Shown here: positions 8,265 to 17,955 of the stretch, piece by piece
Position numbering within the stretch: the stretch's first letter is position 1
How the letters are laid out: the number at the start of each line of letters is the position of its first letter
Notes under the pieces: generated by a model
What the model was told of the DNA's origin: nothing
The model's input: only the letters and a program-made list of their open reading frames with translations
Database searches by the model: none
Program-made: the position numbers and the translations under genes
Assembly: GCF_023516595.1 (NCBI RefSeq)
Contig: NZ_JAMGBG010000023.1
Coordinates: 62,001 to 126,000, forward strand
DNA from: Streptomyces neyagawaensis
GTDB taxonomy: Bacteria > Actinomycetota > Actinomycetes > Streptomycetales > Streptomycetaceae
Reading direction: 5' to 3'
DNA: 64,000 bases

Positions 8265-10041
8265 GCCTCAGCCTCCGAGTGACGGCACCTACGGAATGGA
8301 GCGCGGATGTGCGGCCCTGGGTGTCCATGGCCAGGTCGAGCAGGAGGAAGACGGCGGTCACGGTCACGCAGCCGACCGCGAGACCGAGCACCGGGGACCC
8401 CGGCATGCCGGAGGCGTACCCGCCCGCCGCAGTGGCAGCCGCCGCCGCCCGCAGCGGCCCGCCCAGATCGGACAGCACGTGCCTGGTACGGAGGCGGACC
8501 CCGCGTGGCCCGCCGTGCTGCGCGGGTCGACGCCGACGGGCCGCGGTCCAGGTCGAGAAGGCGAACGAAATCGGTCCCGTGGCGCTTCCGGCTCGCTGTG
8601 TGCTCTCGGGACGGGTGTGCCCGTCCCGCTTCTGCGCGAGGCCGACGAGTAGCAGTACGGCCGTGACGGTGATGCCGGCGGCGTTGGCGCCTGCGATCCC
8701 CAGCACACCTCCGGAGCCCACGGTCGCCACCCCGATCCAGGTGGTCGCGATGACACCCGCGGTCATGGCCCCGATCGGATACCAGGTGGGCCGCCCCGCC
8801 GAGAAGTACGTGCGGATCAGTACACCCACCAACGTCTGGCCGAGCAGCCCGAGGGCGTACACACGCAGGGCCTCCGCTGTCGCCACCGTGTCCTGCGCGG
8901 TGAACGCACCCCGCTGGAACAGGATCTCGATGATCTGCGGCGCGCAGGCGACCACTGTGGCAGCGCCGAAGAGCACCAGGCGGCAAGCCAGGGCGAGGTC
9001 CCGCTCCACCCGGGCGCGGGCCCGCTCCGTGTCGCCGTCGGCGAGTGCCTGCGCGATCACCGGGAAGGTGACGGTGCACAGCATCAGCGACAGCGTCATG
9101 GGGATCTGGGCCACCTTCTGCGCGTAGTTGAGGTGCGAGATGGCCCCGGCGGGAAGGGTGGAGGCCAGGAGGCGTTCGATCAGTACCTGGGACTGGCGGC
9201 ACATGGCGAAGATGAGAACGCTGCTGATCAGGGCGAGGTTCATCGGGCGTACTTCGACGCGGCTGCCGGACGCGGCTGGGCCTCGAGTCCTGAACAGACG
9301 CAGCAGGGAGGGCAGTTGGACCAAGACCATCAGGCAGCCGCCCATCGCCACACCGGCCGCCGCCGATCGCACGCCCCAGCGCTCGCCGAGCAGGAACATC
9401 GCGGTAATGATGCCGATGTTGTAGGCCACGTAGATCGTGGCGGGGGCCAGGAAGCGACGGTGCGCCCGCAGAGCCGCGCTGCAGTACCCGGCGAGCCCGA
9501 AGCTCAGTACACAGGTCGCTGTCAGCCGGGTGCAGTCGGCGGCGAGACCGGGGTCGGGGAGGCCGGGCGCCAGCGCCTCGACCAGGTAGCGGGCTCCCAC
9601 GATGATCAGGGCGGATACGGCGACGAAGCCGAGGGCCAGGCGGGGCAGGGTGCCGGTGACGAGGGAGCGGACCGGGTCGCCGGAGACACCCTGGGCGCGC
9701 CGGGTCAGGGCCAGGCTGAAAGCCGGGATCATCGCGATGGCCAGGCCGTCCTCGATGAGGAGCGTGGCGGCGAACTCCGGTACGGTCCACGCGACCAGAA
9801 AAGCGTCCGTCTCGATGCCCGCTCCGAAGAGCTGGGCCAGTGTCTGGTCCCGCACCAGACCGAGCAGCGCTCCGGCGACCGACAGCGACGCCGTGATCAG
9901 AGTGGCCCTCGCGATGAACTTCCCGGAGGCCGCAGGGGAGTCGGTGCCGACCACGTCCTGTGTGGCCGCCCGTGCCGCGGGTACGGCCGCCGCGTCGGTG
10001 CCGGAAACGGGCGCAGGCGGAGTCTGCGGCGTCATGGACAT
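8248..10041 (-). CDS. MurJ/MviN-like lipid-linked oligosaccharide flippase
   Basis: The protein has 597 aa from ATG 10041. The frame is open far upstream, but that part is a shadow of the ligase gene. A 45-residue Ala/Pro/Thr-rich N-terminus is followed by about 14 membrane helices starting IARATLITASLSVAGALLGLVRDQTLAQLFG. Next come the family features DAFLVAWTVPEF and FALTRR-like loops. This MOP-superfamily fold flips undecaprenyl-linked precursors, so it probably plays the Wzx role of this locus rather than being the housekeeping MurJ. It overlaps the ligase gene by 10 bp. Confidence 0.82.
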   Translation of the reverse strand: MSMTPQTPPAPVSGTDAAAVPAARAATQDVVGTDSPAASGKFIARATLITASLSVAGALLGLVRDQTLAQLFGAGIETDAFLVAWTVPEFAATLLIEDGLAIAMIPAFSLALTRRAQGVSGDPVRSLVTGTLPRLALGFVAVSALIIVGARYLVEALAPGLPDPGLAADCTRLTATCVLSFGLAGYCSAALRAHRRFLAPATIYVAYNIGIITAMFLLGERWGVRSAAAGVAMGGCLMVLVQLPSLLRLFRTRGPAASGSRVEVRPMNLALISSVLIFAMCRQSQVLIERLLASTLPAGAISHLNYAQKVAQIPMTLSLMLCTVTFPVIAQALADGDTERARARVERDLALACRLVLFGAATVVACAPQIIEILFQRGAFTAQDTVATAEALRVYALGLLGQTLVGVLIRTYFSAGRPTWYPIGAMTAGVIATTWIGVATVGSGGVLGIAGANAAGITVTAVLLLVGLAQKRDGHTRPESTQRAGSATGPISFAFSTWTAARRRRPAQHGGPRGVRLRTRHVLSDLGGPLRAAAAATAAGGYASGMPGSPVLGLAVGCVTVTAVFLLLDLAMDTQGRTSALHSVGAVTRRLRHGRSS

Positions 10042-11393
10042 CGCGTCACGCTCCCAGGCGCGTTCGCGCGTACCGGAACCGCCGGGGCGGCCTGCGCCTT
10101 GCCGTTCCCGGTCAGCGCCCACCACGCCACCATCCCGAGGGCCACGGCGGTCAGTACGGTGGAGGGGCCGCCGATGTCGGCGTACGCGAAGTCGGTGAGC
10201 TGCCAGACCAGCAGTCCGCAGGCGACCAGCCCGCAGCCGAGGCCGTGCGGCCCCGACGCGCGTGCGCGCACAGTCGCCCGCAGCGCGCACACCAGCAGCG
10301 TCAGCCAGCTTCCGGCGAACGCGGTCAGCCCGAGCAGGCCCTGTTCGCTCAGCACCAGCAGGTACATGCTGTGCGGTGACAGCAGCGGTTGCCTCCGGTA
10401 CGCGGCCCCCGCGCCGCCGGTGTCGCTGCCCGACGACAGCGTCAGCGAGGCGTACGTGTCCCGGTACTCGGGGAACCCTTTCAACCCGACGCCGGTCAGT
10501 GAGTGATCGCGCCACATGTCGGTTGCGGCCGCCCACATCGTGTACCGGTCGGCGACGGACTGGTCGGGGGCGTCGGCGACCTGCGTGATGCTGTCGATCC
10601 GCTCCTCCAGCAGCGCTGTGCCGACACCGAGACCGCCCACCAGGACCACGCCCGCCGCGACTACGGCCGCAGCCACCTTGAGCGCGCGCCGCAACCCGGC
10701 CAGGAGCAGCTGCACCGTGCAGGTCACAGCTGTAGCGATCCACGCGCCCCGGCTGAAGGACATCGCGAGCGGCAGCAGCAGCGCCAACGCGCACGCGAGG
10801 GCGACTGCCCGTTCTCGTACGGAGGTCCGCCCGAGCGCGAGGGCGAACGCGCACACGAGGCCGAGGCCCACCACCGTTGCCATCCCCATCACGTCCTGCG
10901 GCCCGAACGTGCCGACGGCCCGGATCTGCTCGCCCTGGAAGGAGGCGCCGGTCCGGGTGACGTACTGGTGCACTCCGACGGCCCCCTGCCAGCCCGCGAG
11001 CGCTACGAACGACCAGGCCAGCAACCGGAAGTCGCCCTGGCCGCGGATCAACAGCAGGACCGCCGCAGGGACGAGCACGAAGATCTGCAGATACCGGCCC
11101 ATGCCGGTGATCCCGGCCTCGGGTGAGAATGCCCCCAGGGCGGCGACTGCCAGCCCGAGGACCGGCAGGCCCAGCACCACGGCGGCCGTACGTGGCAAGG
11201 GGCGGCGCCGGTCGCGTACGAGGCGGACCACACAGAAGAGCACCAGGAAGCCGGACATCGCGTCGGCCGGACCAGGGCCGCCCTCGCCGCTCGGGTCGAG
11301 CGGCAGGGCCAGCAGGGCGAGCACGGCCACCACGGCAAGGGCCGGCGTCACGATGGCGCCGCGGCGCGCGAGCGGTGTCACTGCGAGGCTCAT
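10032..11393 (-). CDS. O-antigen ligase/polymerase-like membrane protein
   Basis: The protein has 453 aa from ATG 11393. About 10-12 hydrophobic helices are visible. A large loop near residues 270-350 contains DRYTMWAAATDMWRDHSLTGVGLKGFPEY. FSRGAWIA and SPHSMYLLVLSEQGLLGL are typical of the Wzy_C/WaaL family. It either polymerises repeat units or ligates the polymer to an acceptor at the outer face of the membrane. It lies between the flippase gene and the initiating transferase gene. Confidence 0.8.
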   Translation of the reverse strand: MSLAVTPLARRGAIVTPALAVVAVLALLALPLDPSGEGGPGPADAMSGFLVLFCVVRLVRDRRRPLPRTAAVVLGLPVLGLAVAALGAFSPEAGITGMGRYLQIFVLVPAAVLLLIRGQGDFRLLAWSFVALAGWQGAVGVHQYVTRTGASFQGEQIRAVGTFGPQDVMGMATVVGLGLVCAFALALGRTSVRERAVALACALALLLPLAMSFSRGAWIATAVTCTVQLLLAGLRRALKVAAAVVAAGVVLVGGLGVGTALLEERIDSITQVADAPDQSVADRYTMWAAATDMWRDHSLTGVGLKGFPEYRDTYASLTLSSGSDTGGAGAAYRRQPLLSPHSMYLLVLSEQGLLGLTAFAGSWLTLLVCALRATVRARASGPHGLGCGLVACGLLVWQLTDFAYADIGGPSTVLTAVALGMVAWWALTGNGKAQAAPAVPVRANAPGSVTRCP

Positions 11394-11397
11394 GCGC

Positions 11398-12825
11398 TCA
11401 GCTTCCTGTCGGGCGCGTGAGCGTGCCCACGGTGCGCAACAGGATGCACACGTCCTGCCACAGCGACCAGTTGTCGATGTAGACGTTGTCGAACCGGAAG
11501 CGGTCCTCGATGGACGTGTCGCCGCGCAGTCCATGGACCTGGGCGAGGCCGGTGATGCCGGTCCGCATACGGTGGCGAGCCGCGTAGCCGGGGTAGGACT
11601 CGCTGAACTGTCCGACGAAGTAGGGGCGCTCGGGCCGAGGTCCGACCAGACTCATGTCGCCCCGCAGCACGTTCCACAGCTGGAGGAGCTCATCGAGCGA
11701 GGTGCGCCGCAGCATGCGGCAGAAACCGCGCATCTCGTGTTCGTTCGCCACGCTCCACCGGGTCGCCGCCTCGTGCTCGTCGAGGGGGCGGTGGGTGCGG
11801 AACTTCAACAGCGTGAACGGCTTTCCGTCCTTGCCGATGCGCTCCTGCCGGAACACCACCCCCGGCCCGTCGCTGATCCGCAGTGCCACCGCGCACACCA
11901 GCAACAGGGGACTGACCAGCAGCAGCAGCGTTGCCGACACAAGGACGTCGAACGCCCGTTTGCCCGCGCTGGCGAGTGGCGTCGCGGACCTCTGCAGAAG
12001 CCGACAGGAGAACCCGGCCAGTTGCTCCTTCGTCGCGTACGACGGAGAGTCCGCGTCCACCTCCCACACCGTGCAGCCCCACTCGGCCAGCGCGCTGAGC
12101 AGCGGTCCCTGCTGGGACCGTACGGAGGGGGCGACGACCAGCGCCGCCCGAACGCCGTTCTGGACGACCGCCCTCGCGACCTCTTCACCGGTGGTCAGAA
12201 CCGGCAGGCCCCCGGCGCCGTCCTGCTGTTCGGCCACGACTCCCACCGGCCGTAGCCCGCACCGGGGGTGGCGCAGCACGGCGGCGGCCACGCGTTGCGC
12301 GGTCGCCGCCGGGCCGATGACGAGCGCGGCGCCGGGGTTGCGCAGCAGCGCGGAGCGGCACCACGTGTGCACGATGCCGCGTAGCGCGCAACTCGCCGCG
12401 GCCTGCACGGCGAAGCCCAGCAACAGAGCGCGGGCGGACAATGCGTGCTCCGGCCGGTAGGCCGCCGTCAGCGCGGCGAGCGCCAGCCAGGCCACCGCGG
12501 TCCGGCCACAGTTGGCGGGCAGTTCGTCGAGGACGCCCGGTAGCGGCGGGCGCGTGCGATGCGGGCGCAGCAGCACAAACGCGGCCAGCAAGGCCAAGGC
12601 GAGCGGATGGAGCTGAGGCCCGGTCAGTGTCAGGACACCCAGCAGGGCGGCCGTGCCGTCCGCGACGAGCAGGGATACCGGCGGCGCCGACCCCGGGGGC
12701 CGCGGCCTGCCGGCGGGTCGCGGGGCACTCGGGACAGCCCCGCGCGTCGGCATGACCGAGACGGGCGGGGTTCTGTGTTCGTGGGGGTGTGTGGCGGTGG
12801 AGGAGATCGTACTGTCCGCGGTCAC
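11398..12825 (-). CDS. Undecaprenyl-phosphate glycosyl-1-phosphate transferase (WbaP/CpsE type)
   Basis: The protein has 475 aa from a GTG at 12825 (GGGAG upstream; GTGA overlap with the GT4 gene). The N-terminal half has membrane helices and a CoA-binding-like domain. The C-terminal half is the bacterial sugar transferase domain: KRAFDVLVSATLLLL helix, VVFRQERIGKDGKPFTLLKF, RRTSLDELLQLWNVLRGDMS, LVGPRPERP and GITGLAQVHGLRGDTSIEDR. It starts repeat-unit synthesis by putting the first sugar phosphate on undecaprenyl phosphate. Confidence 0.9.
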   Translation of the reverse strand: MTADSTISSTATHPHEHRTPPVSVMPTRGAVPSAPRPAGRPRPPGSAPPVSLLVADGTAALLGVLTLTGPQLHPLALALLAAFVLLRPHRTRPPLPGVLDELPANCGRTAVAWLALAALTAAYRPEHALSARALLLGFAVQAAASCALRGIVHTWCRSALLRNPGAALVIGPAATAQRVAAAVLRHPRCGLRPVGVVAEQQDGAGGLPVLTTGEEVARAVVQNGVRAALVVAPSVRSQQGPLLSALAEWGCTVWEVDADSPSYATKEQLAGFSCRLLQRSATPLASAGKRAFDVLVSATLLLLVSPLLLVCAVALRISDGPGVVFRQERIGKDGKPFTLLKFRTHRPLDEHEAATRWSVANEHEMRGFCRMLRRTSLDELLQLWNVLRGDMSLVGPRPERPYFVGQFSESYPGYAARHRMRTGITGLAQVHGLRGDTSIEDRFRFDNVYIDNWSLWQDVCILLRTVGTLTRPTGS

Positions 12826-14003
12826 GAGTGGATGGACTCCCTATGCTGCGGGGGTGCGACGCGGGGATCGGGTCGCACGCCGATCAGATGGCGGTAGACG
12901 TCCGTAACCGCCTCGGCGGTGTGCCGCACGTCGTGCGAGGACAGGACGTACTGGAGCCCCTGGCGGCCGAGCGATGCGCGCAGCGGCGGGTCGAGCAGAA
13001 GGTCGGCAAGGGCCCTGGCCAGCGTCGCCGGGTTCTCGGGCGGGACCAGGCAGTGGGGTGCGAGGGAGAGGGGCAGGCTCTCGCGGGCACCGTCGACGTC
13101 TGTGGTCACCACCGGCCGGCCGCAGGCCATCGCTTCCAGCGGGGCCAGCGCCATGCCCTCCCAACGGGACGGCAGGACGACGAGGTCCGCGGCCTGGTAC
13201 CAGGGGACGACGTCGGCGACTGCGCCCGTGAAAAGCACGGACTCCGGCGCGCACGCCCGAAGCCGATCGCGGTCCGGCCCGTCGCCGACCAGGACGAGAC
13301 GCGCGCCGGGCACCCGCCGGGCGACGGAACTCCACGCTCTGAGCAGTACGGCCTGGCCCTTCTGCCGGCACAGCCGCCCCACACAGACCACGAGCGGCGC
13401 GGCGGGATCGACCTCGCGCAACGGCCTCAGGCCGGCCCGTACGGTACCGGCGGGCGCGGGGCGGAAGCGCTGTACGTCGACGCCGTTGGGGATGACGCAC
13501 CACCGTCCGCTGATCCCGGCGCGCATGCCGGTCATGCGCTCCGCCTCACTCACGCACACCACCTGGGAGGCCCAACGCACCCCCCACCGCTCCCAGGCCC
13601 GCGCGAGCGCCGAGGCGGCCCCGCCGGTGGCCTCGAACGACCAGGCGTGCGGCTGGAACACGGTGGGGATCCTCCCCCGGACGGCGAGCCGTCCGGCGAG
13701 CCCGGCCTTCGCGCTGTGCGCATGCACCAGGTGAGGGCGCACGTCATCGATCACGCGTGCGAGATGTCGTACCTCCCGCACGAGTGACGGACCCGGTGAC
13801 CGCGTCGCGTGCCAGTGCCGTACGTCCGCCCCCAGTTGCCGGAGGCCTGTGGTGAGTGCCCCGTCGGGGCAGGCCACCGTGACGGCCAGGCCGGCCGTGA
13901 GCTGCGCCCGCACCAGGTCCGTCACGACGCGGGCGACTCCGGCCTCCACGGGCTGAGTGAGGTGCAGGACCCGCGGCCGAGGGTCAGTTGTTGACGTGTG
14001 CAT
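12822..14003 (-). CDS. GT4 family glycosyltransferase, first gene of the polysaccharide run
   Basis: The protein has 393 aa. A GT-B fold is seen from RVLHLTQPVEAGVARVVTDLV at the N-terminus. VVCVGRLCRQKGQAVLLRAW, VGDGPDRDRLRA and the E-x7-E region LPSRWEGMALAPLEAM mark the donor domain. GAGGAG lies 7 nt upstream of the ATG. It overlaps the phosphotransferase gene by 4 bp. Downstream-facing genes suggest it adds the second or a later sugar. Confidence 0.85.
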   Translation of the reverse strand: MHTSTTDPRPRVLHLTQPVEAGVARVVTDLVRAQLTAGLAVTVACPDGALTTGLRQLGADVRHWHATRSPGPSLVREVRHLARVIDDVRPHLVHAHSAKAGLAGRLAVRGRIPTVFQPHAWSFEATGGAASALARAWERWGVRWASQVVCVSEAERMTGMRAGISGRWCVIPNGVDVQRFRPAPAGTVRAGLRPLREVDPAAPLVVCVGRLCRQKGQAVLLRAWSSVARRVPGARLVLVGDGPDRDRLRACAPESVLFTGAVADVVPWYQAADLVVLPSRWEGMALAPLEAMACGRPVVTTDVDGARESLPLSLAPHCLVPPENPATLARALADLLLDPPLRASLGRQGLQYVLSSHDVRHTAEAVTDVYRHLIGVRPDPRVAPPQHRESIHS

Positions 14004-14050
14004 GCGTGATCTCCTCGCGCGCGGGACGCTCGGGACGGGAGGAAGGCGCC

Positions 14051-15199
14051 TTACCGCAGGGCGTCGACGGCGACGAAGAGCACGCCGGCCCAGACCCGGT
14101 CCCGCTGTGACACGACCCGGAAGGCCAGCTGATCGCCGCCGCGGCGCAGGCCCGTTCCGAGATCGAACACATCGGAGTCGTAGCCGAGGGTGCGGGTGTA
14201 CGCCGGCACCCGCTCCGGATCTGACGCTCCCGGTTCACTGATCGTGGAGTTCAGGACGTCGTCGCGGGGATTGGCGGAGTTGGTGAGGGGGGTGACCTCG
14301 GTGCGGTGCGGCTGTGGGGCGGAGGACGCGCGGGTGGTCGTGAGGGTGAGAGTGTCGCCGGTCGCGCCGTGGTCGCCGTCGTACGTCACCAGGCCCGCTC
14401 GGCCGCCCGCGCCCGTCGGGAAACGCATCCCGCGCAGCCGGATCTCCGGCCCCGCACCGGACTTCAGCGCGTCGAAGCCGTCCCAGACGGCGAGGTGCCG
14501 CAACGGCTGCTCCGGGTTCTCGTACGCCACCACCAGAGTCCAGCCACCCCACGCACCGGCCGCCGACCTACCCATCGCCACATTTACCTGTGCCACGGTG
14601 TACAGACCGGGCCCGCTCTCCCGCACCAGTCTCGTGACGTCCGCCGAAGCCTGGAAAGCGTCCGCACCCTGCGCCACACGGTGGCCGACGACCGTGTCCG
14701 CGAGGACCTCCTTGTACTCACCGCCGGGTTCGGCGACCAGCACCCGCCCATTGTCCTTGGGCGGCTTCTGTTCGCCGACGCGCAGGTTGCCGCCCCAGTA
14801 CAGCCGTGCGTAGCTGACCCGTGAGCCCTCGGGTACACGGACCTCCGCGCGGGAGGAGTTGTAGGTGTTCGGGTCCTTGTCGACGTCGACGTACGTCATG
14901 TCGAAGTCACCGTTCACCCCGGTCGCGCCCTGCCGTGCGGCGGGGCAGGAAGGTGCTGTGGACGACGGGAACCGGTGGTTCGCCCGTGGTGTACGGCAGG
15001 TGATGGAGACGTTGGCCGCGCGGACGATCCCGCCGTGCTGGAGGGCGCGGTACCGCTGGGCGAAGGGGAGACTGCCGGCCTCCTGCGAGGAGGCTGCGAC
15101 AGGCGCGACCGCCAGGGCACCGGTGGGAGCCCACATCCCGGCGAGTGCGAGGGCACCCACCGTCGTACGGCGCAGCAGAAGGGCTAGGGAGTTGCGCAT
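14051..15199 (-). CDS. Secreted beta-rich protein of unknown function
   Basis: The protein has 382 aa. It has a classic signal peptide (MRNSLALLLRRTT, then a hydrophobic Ala/Leu stretch to about residue 36). The mature part has no helices of note and many Gly, Asn and Thr. Motifs include YARLYWGGNLRV, GLYTVAQVNVAMG, GGWTLVVAYENP and DVFDLGTGLRRGGDQLAFRV. This resembles the extracellular beta-sandwich domains (DUF3344-like) found in actinobacterial surface proteins; the assignment is tentative. It lies 48 bp upstream of the GT4 gene on the same strand, so it may be cotranscribed. Confidence 0.6.
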   Translation of the reverse strand: MRNSLALLLRRTTVGALALAGMWAPTGALAVAPVAASSQEAGSLPFAQRYRALQHGGIVRAANVSITCRTPRANHRFPSSTAPSCPAARQGATGVNGDFDMTYVDVDKDPNTYNSSRAEVRVPEGSRVSYARLYWGGNLRVGEQKPPKDNGRVLVAEPGGEYKEVLADTVVGHRVAQGADAFQASADVTRLVRESGPGLYTVAQVNVAMGRSAAGAWGGWTLVVAYENPEQPLRHLAVWDGFDALKSGAGPEIRLRGMRFPTGAGGRAGLVTYDGDHGATGDTLTLTTTRASSAPQPHRTEVTPLTNSANPRDDVLNSTISEPGASDPERVPAYTRTLGYDSDVFDLGTGLRRGGDQLAFRVVSQRDRVWAGVLFVAVDALR

Positions 15200-15734
15200 G
15201 ACCGGCGCTGTCCTTTCGGGAAGGCGGAAGTGCCAGGGGGAGCCAGAAGCGATGTGCGTGTTGTCAGGACGCGTCCAGGCGTGCGCAAACTCTAGCCGTC
15301 ATGGGGCATAAACCAATCAAACGGTGCAAGTGTGTCGGATTGGTGAAGTGGGGGGCTTTCTGGTTCCTCTTCAACGGCCGTACCCACCCGGGTCGCGCCG
15401 TGTCCGACGCGACGTCGCGCACCCCGCCGGAGCGGCCGTGCCGCTTGCAGACGGGCCCCGGGCGCATGGCCTGCAGCCACGGCGTGTCGCGTCCGCACGC
15501 CTCGGCAATTTGACAGGCTCGGTGGCGCGGGTGGGGCCCACCGGTCGAACCGCGCCGGCGCCGGTTTCCGCTCTTTCTGGTGGCCCCTCCCGGCTTTCGG
15601 AGGCAAATCCTTCAGAGGTTTCATATGAGTACTCGGCGATCTCCCGCACGCGGGTTTCCAGACCGGTCGGCGCTCGTTGTGCTCGATGTCAGAATCCGCC
15701 CCGGCTACCCAGTTCGCCGAAGGAAGGAACGCAC
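15200..15734. other. Long intergenic region between divergent secreted-protein genes
   Basis: I find no convincing gene in these 535 bases. It has a locally AT-rich patch near 15300-15375, unusual for this chromosome. That patch holds a perfect 7-bp inverted repeat (ACCAATC 15312-15318, GATTGGT 15338-15344). This is probably promoter and regulatory DNA for the two divergent genes. The short frames across it lack ribosome sites and codon bias. Confidence 0.5.
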
Positions 15735-16022
15735 ATGAAGTCGCTGAAAGCAGCTGTCGTCGTCACCGGGTCCCTGATCATCGCCGGTGCCGCCGCGCCC
15801 GCGTTCGCCCAGAACGCCACCGAGGTGGTGCACAAGAACCTCAACGACGCGGTGAGGACGCTCGACAAGGGCCCCGTCCAGACGCAGCCGCTGAGGGGGG
15901 GCGTGCTCGACGCCAAGGGGAAGGGAAAGAAGAAGGGGGCACTGCTGACCACGGTCGAGCGCACGTCCACCGCCCTGGGTACCGGCACCCCGCTGCTGGG
16001 CGGTCTGCCGCAGCAGAAGTGA
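15735..16022 (+). CDS. Small secreted protein
   Basis: The protein has 95 aa from ATG 15735, with AAGGAA 5 nt upstream. The signal peptide MKSLKAAVVVTGSLIIAGAA ends at about APAFA-Q. The mature protein is about 70 aa, polar, with a Lys/Gly block (KGKGKKKG) and no Cys. Similar small exported proteins of unknown role are common in Streptomyces. It lies 0.2 kb upstream of melC1 but has its own stop and spacing, so a link to melanin is not shown. Confidence 0.75.
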   Translation: MKSLKAAVVVTGSLIIAGAAAPAFAQNATEVVHKNLNDAVRTLDKGPVQTQPLRGGVLDAKGKGKKKGALLTTVERTSTALGTGTPLLGGLPQQK

Positions 16023-16254
16023 GAACGTCCCCGGCCGCGATGCTGGCCGCGTCTTGACCGGCGTTCTGGCATTTCCCGGTGGTTGCTCCACAGAGGCCGA
16101 TTCCGCACGTGCGGTGTCGGCCTCCGTGTTGCCCGTGTGCCTGCAATCGCGATGCTGAAATCTCTTGTTCAGGTGAAGTACAAGGAATCCGGGGGAGGAT
16201 TGGATGTGGTGGAGAATTTTGATGCTGCCGTGCAAGTCGAATATGAGGCCCAGA

Positions 16255-16785
16255 ATGAGGATCTCCGACCGTGTCCCGGAAAAGGCCGTGACCGCGTCAG
16301 TGGACACCGCGGCCGGTTGCTCGTCGCTCGCCGTCGACTCCACTGGGTTCGCCGGGCGGAGGCACATGCTGCGGGGGTTGTCCGCGTCAGTGGCCGGGAT
16401 GGCACTTGCTCCCTTCTTGGTGGCATCGGGGACGGCCGGGCCGGAGAGAGCATGTTTCCGGGAGACGTACCGCGGACGGCGCATCGTCGTCGTCCCGGAC
16501 GACGCCGGGCTGTTGGGCGACGACGCCTCCGGCGGATGGCACGTCACCGTGGACGGGCGGCCGCTGCACCTCATGCGCCGTGTCGACGGCAGCTGGATGA
16601 CCATGGTCGACCACTACCAGTCGTATCCGACGCCACTCGCCGCGGCGCGCGCCGCCGTGGACGAGCTCGGCCCCACCGCGCAGCTGGGCGCGGCAAACGG
16701 AACCGACGGCCACACGGACGACGGCGGTACGCCGAACGTCGGTCAGGGAGTCGAGGGGGATCACCGAAATGGTGTACACGCGTAG
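16255..16785 (+). CDS. melC1: Tyrosinase cofactor (caddie) protein MelC1
   Basis: The protein has 176 aa from ATG 16255 (GAGG 6 nt upstream); other starts are possible. The family needs this small partner to load copper into apo-tyrosinase and carry it through the Tat pathway. A twin-arginine-like segment (GRRHMLRGLSASVAGMALAPF) is visible, but about 40 residues in rather than at the very N-terminus. The conserved core CFRETYRGRRIVVVP and MVDHYQSYPTPLAAARAAVDELG is intact. The Tyr pair in that second motif corresponds to the residues that cap the tyrosinase active site. Its last 17 bp overlap melC2. Confidence 0.85.
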   Translation: MRISDRVPEKAVTASVDTAAGCSSLAVDSTGFAGRRHMLRGLSASVAGMALAPFLVASGTAGPERACFRETYRGRRIVVVPDDAGLLGDDASGGWHVTVDGRPLHLMRRVDGSWMTMVDHYQSYPTPLAAARAAVDELGPTAQLGAANGTDGHTDDGGTPNVGQGVEGDHRNGVHA

Positions 16786-17635
16786 GGACGTCGGCACACT
16801 CACCCCTGCCGAGCGGCGCCGGTTCGTCGCCGCGTTGATCGAGGTCAAACGCCGCGGTGAGTACGACGAGTTCGTCCGTATGCACATCGAGTACTTCCTT
16901 CCCGACGGTGAGAACGGCCCGCGCACGGCTCACATGGCACCCTCCTTCCTGCCCTGGCACCGCAGGTTCGTGCTGGACATGGAGAGGGCGCTGCGCCGCG
17001 TGGACGAGTCGGTGACCATGCCGTACTGGGACTGGACACGCGACCGTGCCTCGACGGCCGCGCCGTGGACCGAGGACCTTCTCGGCGGCACCGGGCGGCG
17101 TTCCGACCGGCAGGTCATGACCGGTCCTTTCGCCTATCGCCACGGCCGGTGGACCATCAAGGAGGGGATCACCGACGTCGAGTACCTCATGCGGGAACTG
17201 GGCCGTCCGCGCGACCCGATCGCCCTGCCCACGGCCCTGGACGTGGAGAACGCCCTCGCCGACCCTGTCTACGACACGGCTCCCTGGAACTCCACGTCCG
17301 CCAAGGGGTTCCGCAACAAGCTGGAGGGGTGGGGGCGGGGGCGCGGCGCCGTGTCCTGGCGCAACCACAACCGGGTCCACCGGTGGGTCGGCGGCCACAT
17401 GGTGAGCGGCGCCTCCGTCAACGACCCCGTCTTCTGGCTGCACCACGCCTTCGTCGACCTGGTGTGGTCCCGCTGGCAGCGGCGGCACCGGAACGCCCGC
17501 TATCTCCCCGCGAAGCCCCCCGGCCCGAAGGACGCCCAGCACGGCCGGATCGTCGCGCGGCACGAGAGGATGCCGCCGTGGGACGTGACTCCGGACGAAC
17601 TGGAGGATCACAGCGCGGTCTACCGCTACGTGTAG
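16769..17635 (+). CDS. melC2: Tyrosinase MelC2
   Basis: The 288-aa type-3 copper enzyme oxidises monophenols and o-diphenols to quinones and starts melanin formation. The six copper ligands can be read. CuA is H39, H55 and H64 (HIEYF, TAHMAPSFLPWHRRF). CuB is H200, H204 and H226 (NHNRVHRWVGGH, FWLHHAFVD). It has no signal peptide of its own; export relies on MelC1. The length is typical for Streptomyces. It is translationally coupled to melC1 by a 17-bp overlap. Confidence 0.95.
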   Translation: MVYTRRDVGTLTPAERRRFVAALIEVKRRGEYDEFVRMHIEYFLPDGENGPRTAHMAPSFLPWHRRFVLDMERALRRVDESVTMPYWDWTRDRASTAAPWTEDLLGGTGRRSDRQVMTGPFAYRHGRWTIKEGITDVEYLMRELGRPRDPIALPTALDVENALADPVYDTAPWNSTSAKGFRNKLEGWGRGRGAVSWRNHNRVHRWVGGHMVSGASVNDPVFWLHHAFVDLVWSRWQRRHRNARYLPAKPPGPKDAQHGRIVARHERMPPWDVTPDELEDHSAVYRYV

Positions 17636-17772
17636 CAGACGCGACCGCTTGCGGGTGGGTGGCTCACGGGCCTGATCTGTCCTGGCTCCGCTTCGCGCGC
17701 GACGCCGGACGGGGCGGCGCACCGCGTCATCCAAGGCGCCGCCGATGACGCGGCGTGGTCCGCGTCGGGGTT

Positions 17773-17955
17773 GAAGTTGTCCGAGTGGACGCGGCTGATC
17801 TGGGCTTTCAGCTCCGCATCTCGCACCGCCCGAGTGCTCGGGGTGCGGTTCTTGGCGGCGTAGTAGGTGCTCGTTGCGATCTTTCAGTCCATGGCTGGTC
17901 AGGACTCGGCAGATCGGCTCGACTCCGAACACCTCGCGGTGAGCGTCGATGAACG
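17773..17955 (-). pseudogene. IS3-family transposase OrfB remnant
   Basis: The start of OrfB is readable (LVAFIDAHREVFGVEPICRV, then LTSHGLK). A 1-nt insertion near 17880 throws it out of frame. The continuation IATSTYYAAKNRTPSTRAVR and DAELKAQISRVHSDNF is found in the next frame. Homology stops there, before any of the DDE catalytic residues. Confidence 0.8.

Noticed and set aside
15301..15513. Plus-strand frame starting ATGGGGCATAAACC in the gap before the small secreted protein gene
   Set aside because: No ribosome site, and the first part lies in the AT-rich regulatory patch; no family resemblance.
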